Shown here: in pieces, positions 53,863-64,000 of the stretch
How positions within the stretch are numbered: position 1 is the first letter of the stretch
Layout: each line of letters begins with the position of its first letter
Origin: Pelodera strongyloides
Lineage: Eukaryota; Nematoda; Chromadorea; Rhabditida; Rhabditidae
Direction of reading: 5' to 3'
DNA length: 64,000 nt
NCBI GenBank assembly: GCA_036852015.1
Contig: JAANDG010000058.1
Location: 1-64,000, forward strand
Made by a program: the position numbers and the translations under genes
The notes under the pieces: generated by a model
Told to the model about the DNA's origin: nothing
The model's database searches: none
What the model saw: the letters and a program-made list of their open reading frames with translations, nothing else

Positions 53863-56800
53863 TTTGAGCTTAGAAATATGTTGAACTTGGGGTGCTCCCT
53901 TGTTCAACTGTGAGAACCGCGTCTTCTCGGGGAATTGGCATTGGAGCAGATTCAGGTGTTGGCATTGTTTGAGGGTGAACGTTGACCGTCGAGATCCATC
54001 TGAGATTTAGTTATTATGTTTTGGGTTTAGTTAGAAGTAGGATAGAGAGCGATAGTACTTTGCCGTTGTTGTTCTGCTATTCTTTGCTTTCATTGACTTC
54101 GTTGGACGATGAGGCTTCGATGCATCTTCTCGACGTAAGATCCCATCCCGTTTGTCGCCAATGAGGAATCCCATCTGCTGCTGCATAGATTTGGTTAGTG
54201 TGCACCATTATTTGATTTTATGAAAATTTGTTTGCAACACTGAGTGAGGGGTGAATTTTGTATTTGTCTGAGCTTAGAAATATGTTGAGACTTGGGGTGC
54301 TCCCTTGTTCAACTCCGAGGACCGCGTCTTCTCGGGAAATTGGCAATGGAGCAGCTTCAGGTTTTGGCATTGTTTGAGGGTGAACTTTATTTTTGTTTGA
54401 GCTTAGAAATATGTTGAGAAATGGGGTGCTCCCTTGTTCAACTCCGAGAACCGCGTCTTCTTGGGAATTGGCATTGGAGCAGCTTCAGGTTTTGGCATTG
54501 TTTGAGGGTGAACTTTGTATTTTTGTGAGCTTAGAAATATGTTGAGACTTGGGGTGCTCCCTTGTTCAATTCCGAGAACCGCGTCTTCTCGCGGAATTGG
54601 CATTGGAGCAGCTTCAGGTTTTGGCATTGTTTGAGGGTGAACTTGTATTTGTTTGAGCTTAGAAATATGTTGAACTTGGGGTGCTCCCTTGTTCAACTGT
54701 GAGAACCGCGTCTTCTCGGGGAATTGGCATTGGAGCAGCTTCAGGTGTTGGCATTGTTTGAGGGTGAACGTTGATCGTCGAGATCCATCTGAGATTTAGT
54801 TATTATGTTTTGGGTTTAGTTAGAAGTAGGATAGAGAGCGAGAGTACTTTGCCGCTGTTGTTCTGCTATTCTATGCTTTCATTGACTTCGTTGGACGATG
54901 AGGCTTCGATGCATCTTCTCGACGTAAGATCCCATCCCGTTTGTAGCCAATGAGGAATCCCATCTGCTGCTGCATAGATTTGGTTAGTGTGCACCATTAT
55001 TTGATTTTATGAAAATTTGTTTGCAACACTGAGTGAGGGGTGAATTTTGTATTTGTTTGAGCTTAGAAATATGTTGAGACTTGGAGTGCTCCGTTGTTCA
55101 ACTCCGAGAACCGCGTCTTCTCGGGGAATTGGCATTGTAGCAGCTTCAGGTTTTGGCACTGTTTGAGGGTGAACTTTGTATTTGTTTGAGCTTAGAAGTA
55201 TGTTGAGACTTGGGGTGCTCCCTTGTTCAACTCCGAGAACCGCGTCTTCTCGGGGAATTGGCATTGGAGCAGCTTCAGGTTTTGGCATTGTTTGAGGGTG
55301 AACTTTGTGTTTGTTTGAGCTTAGAAATATGTTGAGACTTGGGGTGCTTCCCTTGTTCAACTCCGAGAACCGCGTCTTCTCGGGGAATTGGCATTGGAGC
55401 AGCTTCAGGTTTTGGCATTGTTTGAGGGTGAACTTTGTATTTGTTTGAGCTTAGAAATATTTTGAGACTTGGGGTGCTCCCTTGTTCAACTCCGAGAACC
55501 GCGTCTTCTCGGGGAATTGGCATTGGAGCAGCTTCAGGTTTTGGCATTGTTTGAGGGTGAACTTTGTATTTGTTTGAACTTAGAAATATGTTGAGACTTG
55601 GGGTGCTCTCTTGTTCAACTCCGAGAACCGCGTCTTCTCGGGGAATTGGCATTGGAGCAGCTTCAGGTTTTGTCATTGTTTGAGGGTGAACTTTGTATTT
55701 GTTTGAGCTTAGAAATATGTTGAGACTTGGGGTGCTTCCTTGCTCAACTCCGAGAACCGCGTCTTCTCGGGGAATTGGCATTGGAGCAGCTTCAGGTGTT
55801 GGCATTGTTTGAGGGTGAACGTTGACTGTCGAGATCCATCTGAGGTTTAGTTATTATGTTTTGGGTTAAGTTAGAAGTAGGATAGAGAGCGAGAGTACTT
55901 TGCCGCTGTTGTTCTGCTATTCTTTGCTTTCATTGACTTCGTTGGACGATGAGGCTTCGATGCATCTTCTCGACGTAAGATCCCATCCCGTTTGTCGCCA
56001 ATGAGGAACCCCATCTGCTGCTGCATAGATTTGGTTAGTGTGTACCATTATTTGATTTTATGAAAATTTGTTTGCAACACTTAGTGAGGGGTGAATTTTG
56101 TATTTGTCTGAGCTTAGAAATATGTTGAGACTTGGGGTGCTCCCTTGTTCAACTCCGAGAACCGCGTCTTCTCGGGGAATTGGCATTGGGGCAGCTTCAG
56201 GTTTTGGCATTGTTTGAGGGTGAACTTTGTATTTGTTTGAGCTTAGAAATATGTTGAGACTTGGGGTGCTCCGTTGTTCAACTCCGAGAACCGCGTCTTC
56301 TCGGGGAATTGGCATTGGAGCAGCTTCAGGTTTTGGCATTGTTTGAGGGTGAACTTTGTATTTGTTTGAGCTTAGAAATATGTTGAGACTTGGGGTGCTC
56401 CCTTGTTCAACTCCGAGAACCGCGTCTTCTCGGGGAATTGGCATTGGAGCAGCTTCAGGTTTTGGTATTGTTTGAGGGTGAACTTTGTATTTGTTTGAGC
56501 TTAGAAATATGTTGAGACTTGGGGTGCTCTCTTGTTCAACTCCGAGAACCGCGTCTTCTCGGGGAATTGGCATTGGAGCAGCTTCAGTTTTTGTCATTGT
56601 TTGAGGGTGAACTTTGTATTTGTTTGAGCTTAAGAAATATGTTGAGACTTGGGGTGCTCCCTTGCTCAACTCCGAGAACCGCGTCTTCTCGGGGAATTGG
56701 CATTGGAGCAGCTTCAGGTGTTGGCATTGTTTGAGGGGGAACTTTGTATTTGTTTGAGCTTAAGAAATATGTTGAGACTTGGGGTGCTCCCTTGCTCAAC

Positions 56801-59222
56801 TCCGAGAACCGCGTCTTCTCGGGGAATTGGCATTGGAGCAGCTTCAGGTGTTGGCATTGTTTGAGGGTGAACGTTGACCGTCGAGATCCATATGAGGTTT
56901 AGTTATTATGTTTTGGGTTAAGTTAGAAGTAGGATAGAGAGCGAGAGTACTTTGCCGCTTGTTGTTCTGCTATTCTATGCTTTCATTGACTTCGTTGGAC
57001 GATGAGGCTTCGATGCATCTTCTCGACGTAAGATCCCATCCCGTTTGTCGCCAATGAGGAATCCCATCTGCTGCTGCATAGATTTGGTTAGTGTGCACCA
57101 TTATTTGATTTTATGAAAATTTGTTTGCAACACTGAGTGAGGGGTGAATTTTGTATTTGTCTGAGCTTAGAAATATGTTGAGACTTGGGGTGCTCCCTTG
57201 TTCAACTCCGAGAACCGCGCCTTCTCGGGGAATTGGCATTGGAGCAGCTTCAGGTTTTGGCATTGTTTGAGGGTGAACTTTGTATTTGTTTGAGCTTAGA
57301 AATATGTTGAGACTTGGGGTGCTCCGTTGTTCAACTCCGAGAACCGCGTCTTCTCGGGGAATTGGCATTGGAGCAGCTTCAGGTTTTGGCATTGTTTGAG
57401 GGTGAACTTTGTATTTGTTTGTGCTTAGAAATATGTTGAGACTTGGGGTGCTCCCTTGTTCAACTCCGAGAACCGCGTCTTCTCGGGGAATGGACATTTG
57501 AGCAGCTTCAAGTTTTGGCATTGTTTGAGGGTGAACTTTGTATTTGTTTGAGCTTAGAAATATGTTGAGACTTGGGGTGCTCTCTTGTTCAACTCCGAGA
57601 ACCGCGTCTTCTCGGGGAATTGGCATTGGAGCAGCTTCAGGTTTTGTCATTGTTTGAGGGTGAACTTTGTATTTGTTTGAGCTTAGAAATATGTTGAGAC
57701 TTGGGGTGCTCCCTTGCTCAACTCCGAGAACCGCGTCTTCTCGGGGAATTGGCATTGGAGCAGCTTCAGGTTTTGGCATTGTTTGAGGGTGAACTTTGTA
57801 TTTGTTTGAGCTTAGAAATATGTTGAGACTTGGGGTGCTCCCTTGTTCAACTCCGAGAAGCGCGTCTTCTCGGGGAATGGGCATTGGAGCAGCTTCAGGT
57901 TTTGGCATTGTTTGAGGGTGAACTTTGTATTTGTTTGAGCTTAAGAAATATGTTGAGACTTGGGGTGCTCCCTTGCTCAACTCCGAGAACCGCGTCTTCT
58001 CGGGGAATTGGCATGGAGCAGCTTCAGGTGTGCATTGTTTGAGGGTGGTTATAGTTTAGGTGAGAGTTTAGGGTTGACCGTTGAGTTCGAGGTTGGACGA
58101 GAGCGAGCCCATCCCGTTGTTTGCTCTCCAATGAGGAACCCCATCTGCTGCTTGCATAATCCCGGTTTGCCAATGGGGCTGCTGCATAGATTGGTTAGTG
58201 TGCACCACTATTTGATTTTATGAAAATTTGTTTGCAACACTGAGTGAGGGGTGAATTTTGTATTTGTGTCTGAGCTTAGAAATATGTTGAGACTTGGGGT
58301 GCTCCGTTGTTCAACTCCGAGAACCGCGTCTTCTTCTCGGGGAATTGGCATTGGAGCAGCTTCAGGTTTTGGCATTGTTGGAGGGTGAACTTTGTGTTTG
58401 TTTGAGCTTAGAAATATGTTGAGACTTGGGGTGCTCCCTTTTCACTCCGAGAACCGCGTCTTCTAGGGGAATTGGCATTGGAGCAGCTTGGTTTTGGCAT
58501 TGAACTTGAGTGTTGGTTTTGAGCTTAGAAATATGTTGAGACTTGGGGTGCTCCCTTGTTCAACTCCGAGAACCGCGTCTTCTAGGGGAATTGGCATTGG
58601 AGCAGCTTCAGGTTTTGGCATTGTTTGAGGGTGAACTTTGTGTTTGTTTGAGCTTAGAAATATGTTGAGACTTGGGGTGCTCCCTTGTTCAACTCCGAGA
58701 ACTAGGGGAATTGGCATTGGAGCAGCTTCAGGTTTTGGCATTGTTTGAGGGTGAACTTTGTGTTTGTTTGAGCTTAGAAATATGTTGAGACTTGGGGGTG
58801 CTCCCTTGTTCAACTCCGAGAACCGCGTCTCTCGGGGAATTGGCATTGGAGCAGCTTCAGGTTTTGGCATTGTTTGAGGGTGAACTTTGGCTTAGTGGGA
58901 CTTGGGGTGCTCCCTTGTTCAACTCCGAGAACCGCGTCTTCTAGGGGAATTGGCATTGGAGCAGCTTCAGGTTTTGGCATTGTTTGAGGGTGAACTTTGT
59001 ATTTGTTTGAGCGTAGAAATATGTTGAGACTTGGGGTGCTCCCTTGCTCAACTCCGAGAACCGCGTCTTCTCGGGGAATAGGCATTGGAGCAGCTTCAGG
59101 TGTTGGCATTGTTTGAGGGTGAACGTTGACCGTCGAGATCCATCTGAGGTTTAGTTATTCTGTTTTGGGTTAAGTTAGAAGTAGGATAGAGAGCGAGAGT
59201 ACTTTGCCGTTGTTGTTCTGCT
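53863..59222 (-). repeat. Higher-order array C: 31 diverged 129-bp units in six blocks separated by module X
   Basis: Minus-strand units read MPKPEAAPMPIPRE, GVEQGSTPSLNIFLSSN, VHPQT: 43 codons, sharing MPIPRE, VEQ, STPSLNIFLSS with arrays A and B. From low to high coordinate the blocks hold 1, 4, 6, 6, 7 and 7 units (landmark CCGCGTCTT, allowing for variants). Module X copies lie at about 53986-54257, 54771-55045, 55821-56099, 56876-57149 and 58051-58261 (diverged), with a partial one at 59126-59222. Most blocks end with a variant unit whose frame closes in LSVANKFS. Long frames include 57111-57980 (289 codons), 56058-56669 and 55275-55805. Confidence 0.9.
54031..54186 (-). CDS. Module X ORF, array C representative (51 residues)
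   Basis: Begins MQQQMGFLIGDKRDGILRRE and ends SLSYF. Relative to copies A and B it has residue changes (Y/F, D/G, E/K), a 15-base in-frame gap and a longer C terminus. Similar ORFs recur in the other module X copies of array C, for example starting near 54973, 56015 and 57079. The repeated MQQQMG...ILRREDAS core supports coding. Function unknown. Confidence 0.45.
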   Translation of the reverse strand: MQQQMGFLIGDKRDGILRREDASKPHRPTKSMKAKNSRTTTAKYYRSLSYF

Positions 59223-59291
59223 TTGCGTATTATCCGAATTGCAGTTTCCCAGTATACGTATGAAGACCATGGTGTACCGTAGCACTGAGAA

Positions 59292-59886
59292 ATGAGGGTT
59301 CAAATCAGAGTTGCTCGCTTTTTACGTCTAGATTATCCCTTCCTCGGGATTACGGGTCGAGTAGATGACGAGACATTTGGCTTCTTCCCACCGCATGAGT
59401 ACTTCCCCAGTTTCAGATACACGGTGAGCACTCTGTTGTAGGACGTTCGCTTGTCGTCCACGCTGGGGTCGATGATCTTGGTTGGTGGCTTTGATGCGGT
59501 AGCTCTATTTGTTTGCTAACATCTGTTGGTTATGATATATCCCAAAGCACTGGTTTTGACCCTTTCAGAGATAGCACTGTAACTCGTAGCCTTCAGGAGT
59601 TTTGACGTGCCTCCATGCTTCTATAGTTGTTGTGTACCTAACTTAGATGAATCAATCCGGTCGCCGTTAGTATATTGGAGGCTAGCTTGCCTTACTAATA
59701 TAACCTCCGTTTTCATAACTTAGGTAAGGTAGGTGGCGTCGCGGTAGGGTGTCTAGCTCTTTTACAATTCGTTAAAATGATTTAGGCAAGGGTGAGGGTG
59801 AGAAGAAAGACGAGTCCCTGAAGACTGGAAATGCCGGCTCCCGTGCCGCTTGCGGTGTGATTGCCCTGGCTGCGCCCGAGGAGTGA
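59292..59886 (+). CDS. Possible small gene, incomplete model
   Basis: ATG 59292 opens a 44-codon exon to a GTGAGC donor at 59424 ([19 protein letters not shown] ... [11 protein letters not shown]). A last exon after TTTAG at about 59785 reads [15 protein letters not shown] ... ALAAPEE to a stop at 59884-59886. The two do not join in phase, so a middle exon is missing or they are unrelated. An acceptor-like CCGTAG sits 9 bases before the ATG. No family recognised. Confidence 0.3.
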
Positions 59887-60843
59887 CTCGCGTCGCGGAT
59901 TTGATCCGATAAATCGATGTGTGTTATCGGTCTCCGTCATCAATCAATATTTGTTCACGTTCTCAGTTTTCCTATGTATTATGTGCACATGTACATTCTG
60001 TATTGTTTTCTCTATTCCTCGGAGATGGTTGTTCTTTGTACGGATGCTAGTTTTTCTTCTTCTCATCGCTTATTAGAGACTACTTTAGTATGATTTCTTT
60101 GTGTTAATAAATATTCAGCATAATTTGTTGTTGTGGATTGGTGGTTTGGCTGTGATGCACTCCGGATCTAATTATGTGGCGACAATCGCAATCATAAATT
60201 AATCGTTCTTCAAATTGTATCCATATATATCGTAGTTGCAATCTACTCATTGGCAGGTGGGGAGGAAGTGCGGAGCTTTGCGTCTTGTTAAAGCCGAATT
60301 CGGTGAGCTAGGTTCGTCAATACTGCGGCTCCAGTCCAGTGGTTGGGTCGCATTAGTGAATTTGGAGATGTTAGTCTAGTTCTAGAGTTTCATGGCATTC
60401 CAATTCCGGTTTTTGAATACAGGTTACTATAGTTTCGTGAGTTCGATGGCATACTGTTGTTGAATGTGGTTACTGTAGTTTCGTATTTCAGCTAACATGA
60501 GCTGAAAGTAAATGGTCAGACTATGTTGGAAGAAAAACCAGCCCGATGTAAAATTTGTATTTTAACAAATGAGCAATCGCATATAGCGGACTGTTTTAAA
60601 ATGTGAAAATGGAATGTTTCGCATACGTTATGGAAACTCTTCTCCCCCTCCTGAGTCAATAAACGCTGAATACGCGTCAAATTACATATGCAATTCATTG
60701 TATTTTAACAACGAACAAGCACATGCAATCGAACGACATTGACATATAACTGGAGCTTTTTGCTGTGATAGATTTACACCCAAAGAGAACCACAGTTAAT
60801 GTTTCCAAATAAAAACAATATTCTTTATTACAACGCAAGGTTT
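59887..60843. other. Intergenic, nothing supported
   Basis: AT-rich spacer. Short repeats of TGTAGTTTCGT (about 60430 and 60475) only. Confidence 0.4.
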
Positions 60844-61952
60844 TCAACTCTGTTTTTGTTCACAATTTGCGCATTCTGCTTTAGGGTGAACTACAAGAGA
60901 AACGATGAAGAATGCCAGATTGAGTAGGGCGGAGAGTAGGAAGAACACACGCGAGTACCACATGTGTTTCTGAAATGTACATTTCTTCTTTTAAAAATAA
61001 TCAGTTTAACCCGGAAATATGAGCCCTTCTATCCAAAAGCTCTGTATAACTCATCGACAACTCTGGTGTTCAGGACCACCAAGTCACATGCTTTAGAACT
61101 TGAATTAAAACACGAATAAAGAAGCACGCCCCGGTGTTAAAGCGCAAAATACTCACTTACATGACACGACATTTGACAAGCGTTGACACGACTGATCCCT
61201 TATAATTTAAAAGACAGTTAACTTACCGCAATTTCACTTTCAAATGTGCAATTATGAGATAGAAACGTGCAGACTTCGGTCGCAGCTGCTGCTACAAAGG
61301 CTAGCACATAGATTTTAGCCGAGAAACTGAAAATAATAATTGTGCAACTGGTTAACTGAAAGAGTCAACCAGAAAGTGTTGATTAGTGCTATCATATAGG
61401 AAAATCTAAATGTGCAGCTTGGTACAAGTATTTCATAGCAACGCGAACGAGAATCTTCACAAACATACAAACTTACAAACTTTGTTTGTTTATAATAAGA
61501 GTTAAGATAACAGGTAACTCACGCAGCCGTCAGTACGCTGACTACAGTATCTGATACGTTCTTGTTACAGTATTGATGTAGGATAACATATAGCTTGCCG
61601 GACATCAACAGAGAATATATCACGGAGAGCACGACTAAATGTATAATAGAACAAGTAAAATAGCTCTCCTTTTTTTCGCTCTCTTTCTTTTCTCTTTCTC
61701 TTTCTCTGCATATCTCGCTATCTCTCTCATTTCTCTCATTTCTCTCTTTCTCCATCTCTCTTCCATCTAACTCACAATGTAAATCGCTGATGAACTTCGA
61801 AGGCCCATTTCCAAAGTGGCATGAAGAATTAATCGTATTCCAAGAATACGCTAATACTCCAGAAGCAATGGCGTGCATAATATGCGAGATGATCTGCGAG
61901 AAGAAGAGTGCTCGATGTTGAGGCGAAATCTTCTTCCGTAACGGCTTGACAT
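60844..61952 (-). CDS. Multi-pass membrane protein, 5' incomplete
   Basis: Minus-strand exons in phase: 61776-61952, 61523-61634, 61227-61326, 60844-60969; 171 residues visible. Hydrophobic segments: ALFFSQIISHIMHAIASGVL, FVLSVIYSLLMSG, KIYVLAFVAAAATEV and VFFLLSALLNLAFFIVSLVV, about four membrane passes, with a cysteine pair near the end (ECANCEQKQS). Spacing, and an HNC...WYSRVFF stretch before the last pass, loosely recall the Frag1/DRAM/PGAP2 family, but I cannot confirm it. The 61635-61775 intron is a TC-rich microsatellite. The first exon was not found; 62090-62180 is a possible but unproven region. Confidence 0.6.
61675..61766. repeat. CT-rich microsatellite in membrane-protein intron
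   Basis: Interrupted TCTCTC/TTTCTC tract filling most of the 141-base intron between the first two visible exons. Confidence 0.85.
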
Positions 61953-62681
61953 CTGAATTTTAGGTTCTAGGTTTAGTGGTAGCTCGATTCTCATTTTCGC
62001 AACTCTGTACTTCGACACTACTATGATTTTGGCACACATAATATAGATTTATGAAGCGAATTTATTTTGAAAATAAGATCGCAATTGTAGTACCCTTTTT
62101 GGAAGGTTCCGATTTCATGGAGAGAGTATCAACACTGCACGGTACAACGGTATCCAACGAAAATACCATTTCTAAACGATAGTTGTCAATTATTTTACAA
62201 GAGCTGTTCAAGGATATACATAAAGTTTGATAGAATTTAAATGCAAAACGAAAAGCACAAATGATAAAATGATGCACATTTGTAAGGTACTCTATTGGTA
62301 GAGAGGAAACAACCCAATTTAGTAAAAAAATGCAGTGCAACCCAAATAATGAGTGAGACTGGAACCTGAAACAGCCAAGCGGTCGTTTGTCAAAGCTGAT
62401 ACCTTACTCTTATATACTTTCGTATCAAACACTTTATTGAGGCTTTCACTGCAAGGCACACTTTCATTACTTATCAATAGGTTGTTTTTCAAGTTTAGGT
62501 GTTTAGGTAAGCAAATAACGGAATTTCCGTAGTCGTAGTACTGATAACTATAAGATGACCCTTGTTTACAGCCTAACTGCTTATAACCTTATGAAGTATA
62601 CCAGTTTTCGCTTCAATCCTCCACCTGGCACCTAAGAGAACTCCAAATTTGGAAATTGTTTTTATTATTTGTTTTCAGAGT
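61953..62681. other. Spacer, no exon supported
   Basis: May hold the missing first exon of the minus-strand membrane protein. An open frame at 62062-62340 does not show splice signals in the required phase. Confidence 0.35.
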
Positions 62682-62971
62682 TGGTACTCAATTATTTTCC
62701 GAATTTCACAAGGGAAACCGGTCCTCACATGTTTGTACCAAGAATTATATGTGAGCCAGCAGCAGAATTATTGCCCGGAAATAATTTTGTTTATTTCAGA
62801 ATTAGTGCTCCGTTTTCAGCGATATTTTCAGTATTATCTGAAAGGTCCGTTAGCTCCGTCTCGTTGGTCTTCTCTTTTGTGTGCATTTTGTTTTATCTCC
62901 TCTTTTTGAGCCCTTCCAGAAAAATGTTTACTTATCTCACTGATAAGAAACAATGGTTACACAATAATTGA
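62682..62971 (+). CDS. Possible terminal coding exon with a membrane segment
   Basis: After TTTTCAG (about 62675-62681) a frame runs to a stop at 62969-62971: polar start (NYFPNFTRETGPHMFVPRI), then SSVSLVFSFVCILFYLLFL, a strongly hydrophobic stretch, then a basic end. A second TTTCAG at about 62796-62801 lies inside the open frame. No upstream exon or family recognised. Confidence 0.3.
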
Positions 62972-63156
62972 CAATAATACACGAAATGAATAATACTCCC
63001 TAGTTCTCAAATCTTTTCAGCTCGTCTTATAACACACTCCACTGGAACCGAATCAAGAAGCTAGAATAAGACGGAGGGATCGCGAAAATTTCTCAAGCTA
63101 GTGAAGGTGGATCTCTAGGCACGGAAAAATGATTCGCAAAGGGTTTGCGGCTAGGT

Positions 63157-63565
63157 CAAAGAGTAAGGCCCATTTCAAAATACCCCTATTTTCTCCTGAT
63201 TCTCAATATCAAATATAGTAGGATGCAATATTTTTCTGCTTTTCAAGCGCAAAATTCACACACTATTCAGCAATTTACCATGGCCAATCATACCCAACTA
63301 TTATCGCAGATGGCACGCCCATTCGCGCTGATTGGCCAATATCGCAATTGCCACGCCCAATAGAGCATATTGCCCAATCAGCGCGAAGGGGCGTGACAAC
63401 TGCGGTAGAATGTGGGGTACGACTGGCTATGGTAAATTGCTGAATACTGCGTGAATTTTGCGCTTGAAAATTATAAAAATATCGTATCCTACTATATTTG
63501 ACATGGAGAATCAGATCGAATCATCAAAAAAGAGGGGGTCACTTGAAATGGGCCTAACCCTTTAA
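63157..63565. repeat. Palindromic MITE-like element, family 1, copy 4 (diverged left end)
   Basis: The right end GAAATGGGCCTAACCCT plus TTAA is typical; the left end (AGAGTAAGGCCCATTTCAAA) has drifted. Inner palindrome around 63350-63375. Confidence 0.8.
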
Positions 63566-64000
63566 AGGTTAAAATCTTTAACCTTTAGCCTTGATTTTGG
63601 CTTGTGAGTGACATCATTTTCTCAAAAAAAAATGTTTCGTTTTGCCAGAATTGTTTCAACTACCGAGTATCATTCATCAATATCGCCAAACTTGAGCTTC
63701 ATAGTTTAGATCTAGACCCTGAATATATTATCATCCATAACTACCCCTGAATTACCTTCAGTATTCTCAGGTTAGTTAACTTAGTGACCAATCTCCTCTC
63801 CAGTACTGACTCACCCTTTAATACCTTGCGCAAGTTCTTTTTTCACCCCAAACTTCCTGCTGGTGGGCTAACCTTAGGCCCCGGGGCCCGCGCGTGTGTG
63901 TATTTGTATATGTAAATAGAGCACTCTGTTTAACTTCTCGTAGACAGCACGCCTGCTGACTAACCTGCAGCCAAGCCTGCCCCCTAAAGGCAGAGCGCTA
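63566..64000. other. Window edge, nothing recognised
   Basis: A small palindrome AGGTTAAAATCTTTAACCT at 63567-63585. Otherwise no gene or repeat. Confidence 0.4.

Noticed and set aside
56519..56864. Plus-strand ORFs in array C (MGCSLVQLREP type)
   Set aside because: They are the repeat unit read in the antisense frame. The minus-strand frame is the one shared with arrays A and B.

Overview
This window is nematode nuclear DNA. Introns are numerous and end in the T-rich TTTCAG acceptor. Several starts sit just downstream of an unpaired acceptor, as expected for spliced-leader trans-splicing. A short tract of the nematode telomere repeat TTAGGC lies at 15710-15728. The recognisable proteins (tandem-repeat galectins, a triple-ShKT protein, a possible FAR-like protein) fit nematodes. 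I cannot name the species. Every exon below comes from reading splice sites and phases by eye, with no transcript support.

Left part (1-18.4 kb). Two tandem galectin paralogs lie on + (6-2236, 5'-truncated by the window edge; 4980-8793, complete). They share exon lengths and phases over their last seven exons. The second carries a signal peptide split across two exons. A ShKT protein gene (9593-16824) follows. A 5.35 kb Ty3/Gypsy LTR retrotransposon (10261-15611; identical-length 330 bp LTRs; ATAAC target duplication) has inserted exactly at the 5' edge of its exon 2. A convergent five-exon minus-strand gene, possibly FAR-like (17176-18388), comes next. Palindromic MITE-like elements fill introns and spacers.

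Middle (18.4-45 kb). A repeat-rich stretch leads into a segmental duplication built from a flank 'P', a short conserved ORF 'module X', and a tandem array of 129-bp units that read as 43-residue repeats. Array A (25.47-28.2 kb) has 22 units with many small indels. Array B (39.99-43.08 kb) has about 24 nearly identical units. A further P copy (28.6-30.09 kb) lacks the array. Between them lie a minus-strand gene resembling the L7Ae domain of SECIS-binding protein 2 (30995-33844) with a 5'-truncated non-LTR retrotransposon in one intron, and a region bounded by GC-rich inverted segments (33.87-37.97 kb).

Right part (45-64 kb). A 13-exon + strand gene (46000-52700, 577 residues predicted, all phases consistent) encodes a protein I do not recognise. 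A third array C (53.86-59.22 kb, minus strand) is a diverged relative of A/B with 31 units in six blocks, separated by copies of module X. It keeps the same 43-residue frame. A multi-pass membrane protein gene (60844-61952, minus, 5' incomplete) and a few partial exons complete the window.

The strongest candidate for something undescribed is the module X plus 43-residue repeat family. Its two diverged lineages keep the same reading frame, the same unit length and in-frame indels. The 13-exon orphan gene is second.
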